Assembly (NCBI GenBank): GCA_030043435.1
Contig: JASHXR010000074.1
Coordinates: forward strand, 1 to 6,700
DNA: 6,700 nucleotides
DNA from: Microcaldota archaeon
Lineage (GTDB): Archaea; Micrarchaeota; Micrarchaeia; Micrarchaeales; CABMGC01
Reading direction: 5' to 3'
Of the stretch, positions 4,157 through 6,700 are shown in pieces (the stretch's first letter is position 1; every line of letters starts with the position of its first letter). The notes under the pieces are model-generated. The model saw only the letters and a program-made list of their open reading frames with translations, was not told the origin of the DNA and ran no database searches. The translations under genes and the position numbers were made by a program.

Positions 4157-5455
4157 ATGATAACGGCAAGATACGTGAGGGAGCACCTGGACGAGATAAA
4201 AGAGTCCATGTCGAGGAGGCGCTCGGACTACCCTATACAGGAGCTGCTCAAGCTCGACGAGCAGTCGAGGCAGCTTGACACCGAGCTCCAGCGCCTCAGG
4301 GCGGAGAGGAACAGGGGCAGCCTCGAGGTCGCAGCGGTGAAGAAGACGGGAGGGTCGGCCGAGGCAGAGATAAAGGCCCTGGCGTCAGTCAAGTCGAAGA
4401 TATCCGACATCGAGGCGGAGCTGCCCAGCTACAGGGACAGGCTCGACTCGCTCCTTATGAACATGCCCAACACGCTACACGAGTCCGTGCCGTACGGGAA
4501 GGACGCAGGGGAGAACGTGGAGCTGAGGAGATGGGGGAAGCAGAGGGCAGGCAGGGCGGAGAGCCACGCAGACCTGCTCAAGAGGATGGGCCTGCTCGAC
4601 CTGGAGAAGGCGGCGGAGGTCGCAGGCGCGCGCTTCTACTACCTCAAGGGGGACCTGGCGCTGCTCGAGCAGGCGCTCATACGCTTTACCATAGACATAA
4701 TGATAGGGAAGGGATACACGCTCATAGCCCCTCCGCTGATGATCAAGAAGAGGTACTATCAGGGCGCCACAGCGCTGGCCGACTTCGAGGAGGCGCTCTA
4801 CAGCGTCTCGGACCCGAAGGAGGCAGAAGGGAAGGGCGTGCTCGAGACTGTAGACGACGAGCTCTTCCTCATCAGCACTTCTGAGCACGCTATCGCGGCG
4901 ATGGTGGCAGAGTCGGTCTTCTCAGCCAAGGAGCTGCCGCTCAGGTACGTAGGCATCAGCCCCAACTTCAGGAGGGAGGCTGGGGCGCACGGGAAGGACA
5001 CGAAGGGCATCTTCAGGGTGCACCACTTCTACAAGGTGGAGCAGTTCGCCGTCTCGAGGCAGGAGGACTCGTGGCACCTCTTCGAGGAGATGATAGGCAA
5101 CGCTGAAGAGGTCTTCAGGAAGCTCGAGCTGCCTTACAGGGTGGTCAACATCTGCACCGGTGAGATAGGTGTGGTGGCTGCGAAGAAGTACGACCTCGAG
5201 GTGCACATGCCCTCGACAGGGGAGTACAGGGAGCTCGTCTCTTGCTCCAACTGCACGGACTGGCAGTCGCTCAGGCTCAACGTAAGGTACGACGAGGGAG
5301 GGGAGAGGAGGTACGCGCACACGCTCAACTCCACGGCCAGCGGCTCGATAGAGCGCCTTATCGTCGCCATCGTCGAGAACTACTCGAACGGAGACGGCAC
5401 GATAGCCATACCTAAGGCGCTGGTGCCGTACATGGGCAAGGAGAGGATAGGCTAG
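4157..5455 (+). CDS. serS: Seryl-tRNA synthetase (standard class II type)
   Basis: Charges tRNA-Ser with serine using ATP. The 432-residue protein has the usual length and order: an N-terminal two-helix coiled coil (about residues 25-95, rich in L/E/R heptads) that contacts the long variable arm of tRNA-Ser, then the class II core. Motif 1 lies around IGKGYTLIAPPLMI (183-196); the serine-pocket TSEH at 241-244; motif 2 FRREAGAHGKDTKGIFRVHH (271-290); then KVEQF; GEIGVVAAKKYDLE (335-348); VSCSNCTDWQ (361-370); and motif 3 around HTLNSTASGSIERLIVAIVENY (388-409) with R400. It is the common form, not the methanogen-type SerRS. Start: ATG 4157 sits about 35 bases past the TATA box. An in-frame GTG at 4130 lies almost on the box, ahead of the expected transcript start, so it is rejected. 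There is no good Shine-Dalgarno, consistent with a very short leader. Followed after 15 bases by a HAD gene and then aRF1. Confidence 0.97.
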   Translation: MITARYVREHLDEIKESMSRRRSDYPIQELLKLDEQSRQLDTELQRLRAERNRGSLEVAAVKKTGGSAEAEIKALASVKSKISDIEAELPSYRDRLDSLLMNMPNTLHESVPYGKDAGENVELRRWGKQRAGRAESHADLLKRMGLLDLEKAAEVAGARFYYLKGDLALLEQALIRFTIDIMIGKGYTLIAPPLMIKKRYYQGATALADFEEALYSVSDPKEAEGKGVLETVDDELFLISTSEHAIAAMVAESVFSAKELPLRYVGISPNFRREAGAHGKDTKGIFRVHHFYKVEQFAVSRQEDSWHLFEEMIGNAEEVFRKLELPYRVVNICTGEIGVVAAKKYDLEVHMPSTGEYRELVSCSNCTDWQSLRLNVRYDEGGERRYAHTLNSTASGSIERLIVAIVENYSNGDGTIAIPKALVPYMGKERIG

Positions 5456-5470
5456 GCAGCGGGGAGAGAC

Positions 5471-6166
5471 ATGGATCGCGTCTACGATTACGTGGTGCTG
5501 GACATCGACGGCACGCTCTACTCGCATCGCAAGTACGTCGAGGCGTGCAGGTCTGCGGGAGCGCGGCTGCGCAGCTACGCAGCTGAAGCAGGCATACCCA
5601 AATCGTTCGTCTCTGGGCTCATGGTGCCGATCAGGAGAGGCAGGGTCACCTACGCGGTCAACCTGCTCTGCACAAGGTACAACAAGCAGAGAATGCACGT
5701 CATGAACACCATCTACGACCTCGACCCGTCCAGGTTCGGGATAGCGAGGAGCATAAGGCTGATCAATGAGATAGGCTCCCTGAGGAAGATGGCAAGGATC
5801 GCCCTCTTCACCAACAGCCCTGCCATCTGGGCGGGGCGCGTGGTCTCGAAGCTGGGCATACGCCCCCTCGTAGAGAAGGAGAAGATGATAACCCTGGATA
5901 GGATGGATGGTGGGAGGATATTCAAGCCGGCGCGCGGTGCGTTCTCCCTGCTCCTCAGGCTCCTGCGCACCACGCCGTCCAGGGTGGTCTTCCTTGACGA
6001 CAGCAAGGATAACGTGGAAGAGGCGAGGAGGATGGGGATGAGGGCGATACAGATCTGCAACGACGGCAGGTGCCATCTCGATGGCCACTCCGCCTCGCGC
6101 ACGATCTACGAGGAGCTCTCGGACCTCTCGTCTGGGAGGTTCAGGTTCAGCGGGGTGGCACGATGA
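5471..6166 (+). CDS. HAD-superfamily hydrolase, pyrimidine 5'-nucleotidase (SDT1)-like
   Basis: The 231-residue protein begins close to motif I: LDIDGTLYS, with nucleophile D11 and D13. The Tyr after DGTL is typical of the SDT1/PHM8-type nucleotidase branch. Motif II is LFTNSP (T114, N115); motif III is K152 in IFKPARGAF; motif IV is VFLDDSKDNVEEA (D176, D177, with N181). The small helical cap lies between motifs I and II. The predicted role is hydrolysis of a phosphomonoester such as a nucleoside 5'-monophosphate; the exact substrate is unproven. The region after 200 (CHLDGHSAS..) is a family-variable tail. A GGGGAG ribosome site precedes the ATG at 5471. The stop overlaps the aRF1 start as ATGA (6163-6166), so the two are translationally coupled, and the 15-base gap to serS makes this the middle gene of a three-gene operon. 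Confidence 0.87.
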   Translation: MDRVYDYVVLDIDGTLYSHRKYVEACRSAGARLRSYAAEAGIPKSFVSGLMVPIRRGRVTYAVNLLCTRYNKQRMHVMNTIYDLDPSRFGIARSIRLINEIGSLRKMARIALFTNSPAIWAGRVVSKLGIRPLVEKEKMITLDRMDGGRIFKPARGAFSLLLRLLRTTPSRVVFLDDSKDNVEEARRMGMRAIQICNDGRCHLDGHSASRTIYEELSDLSSGRFRFSGVAR

Positions 6167-6700
6167 AGAAGGAGTACGACATGATAAAGGACATAAAGAG
6201 GCTCAAGTCGGTGAGGGGATACGGCACCGAGCTGATAAGCATCTATGTCCCGTCCGGATACCAGATCTCCGAGGAGATAGGGAGGCTCAGGCAGGAGCAC
6301 AGCGAGTCAGGAAACATAAAGTCGAAGTCGACAAGGACGAACGTCCAGGCTGCGATAGACAAGATAGTGCAGTACCTCAAGCTCTACAGGCAGACGCCGA
6401 AGAACGGCATAGTGGTCTTCTGCGGCAACATCTCCAGGGACGCGGGCAAGACTGACATCGAGCTCTTCTCCATGGAGCCGCCGCTGCCGCTGCACATAAA
6501 CATATACAGGTGCGACTCGACCTTCCTGATAGGGCCGATAGAGGAGATGGTAGGCGCCAAGGACATGTACGCCCTCGTAGTGCTCGACGGGCGCGAGGCC
6601 ACGATAGCCACGCTGAAGGGGTCGCACATACAGGTGGTGAAGAAGCTCGCCTCGATGGCGCACGCCAAGGTGAGGAAGGGAGGCCAGTCGGCGAGGAGGT
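6163..6700 (+). CDS. prf1: Peptide chain release factor aRF1 (3' truncated by the window)
   Basis: Recognises all three stop codons in the ribosomal A site and triggers peptide release. The first 179 residues are visible. The N domain has GTELIS (21-26), the stop-codon-reading NIKS at 51-54 (in ESGNIKSKSTRTNV), and the YxCxxxF motif as YRCDSTF (115-121). The start of the M domain is reached, with the catalytic GGQ at 173-175 (bases 6679-6687), followed by SARR. In eRF1 family proteins GGQ lies near residue 180, so spacing is normal. Domain C, which binds aRF3/EF1A-type GTPase and ABCE1, lies outside the window. The ATG at 6163 overlaps the upstream stop by four bases and follows GGGGTGG by about 4 bases. 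It is probably transcribed with serS and the HAD gene from the shared promoter. Confidence 0.97.
   Translation, partial: MKKEYDMIKDIKRLKSVRGYGTELISIYVPSGYQISEEIGRLRQEHSESGNIKSKSTRTNVQAAIDKIVQYLKLYRQTPKNGIVVFCGNISRDAGKTDIELFSMEPPLPLHINIYRCDSTFLIGPIEEMVGAKDMYALVVLDGREATIATLKGSHIQVVKKLASMAHAKVRKGGQSARR

Noticed and set aside
3818..4186. 122-codon minus-strand frame running through the tRNA
   Set aside because: It passes through the tRNA-Leu, its promoter and the hairpin cluster; its translation includes the tRNA body. The part left of the tRNA (about 60 codons) has no start, ribosome site or family resemblance of its own.
4003..4278. 91-codon plus-strand frame starting MQGERFELSHP
   Set aside because: This is the antisense translation of the tRNA gene, a well-known false gene pattern, and it then runs out of frame into serS.
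4922..6088. 388-codon open frame on the minus strand
   Set aside because: It lies antisense to both serS and the second HAD gene, crosses their boundary, and its translation is skewed to His, Pro, Arg and Val with no domain. It is a shadow caused by GC-rich codons.

Overview
The window is archaeal. It carries a class-1 archaeal/eukaryotic-type release factor (aRF1, with NIKS, YxCxxxF and GGQ motifs), TATA boxes about 28-35 bases ahead of start codons, a type II tRNA-Leu without an encoded CCA, and coding sequence rich in AGG (Arg) and ATA (Ile). The lineage cannot be fixed from this sequence; a DPANN/Micrarchaeota-like archaeon is only a guess.

Layout. Bases 1-174 are the 3' end of a rightward gene that looks like the C-terminus of an alkaline-phosphatase-superfamily enzyme. 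It abuts, stop codon to stop codon, a long leftward gene (175-2184, possibly from 2271) encoding a Fic-domain protein with a full catalytic motif and a long alpha-solenoid (HEAT-like) C-terminal half. Upstream of it, also leftward, lies a HAD phosphatase (2379-3140). The 233-base gap 3141-3373 holds the HAD promoter and GC-rich leader, a partial copy of a tRNA-Leu 3' end, and a second promoter. Two small overlapping rightward genes follow (DUF4258-like 3374-3610, DUF2283-like 3600-3815), which resemble a toxin-antitoxin-type pair. The 188-base gap 3816-4003 contains three hairpins. A leftward tRNA-Leu(UAG) lies at 4004-4089. It shares a nearly palindromic TATA box with a rightward cluster: serS (4157-5455), a second HAD hydrolase (5471-6166) and aRF1 (6163 to the window end, truncated).

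How it fits together. The right side is a translation-centred operon (seryl-tRNA synthetase, HAD hydrolase, release factor) facing away from a tRNA gene. The middle looks like a small acquired islet: it is less GC-rich (about 47% over 3361-3780, hand count, against about 67% in a 60-base sample of serS). It is bracketed by direct repeats of the tRNA 3' end exactly 705 bases apart, and its only genes are the small pair. The left side is a Fic protein that may modify other proteins by AMPylation, next to a HAD phosphatase.

The most noteworthy points are the tRNA-end-bracketed mini-islet, the Fic-HEAT protein with an Asp-substituted inhibitory motif, the shared bidirectional TATA box, and the hairpin cluster between the islet genes and the tRNA.
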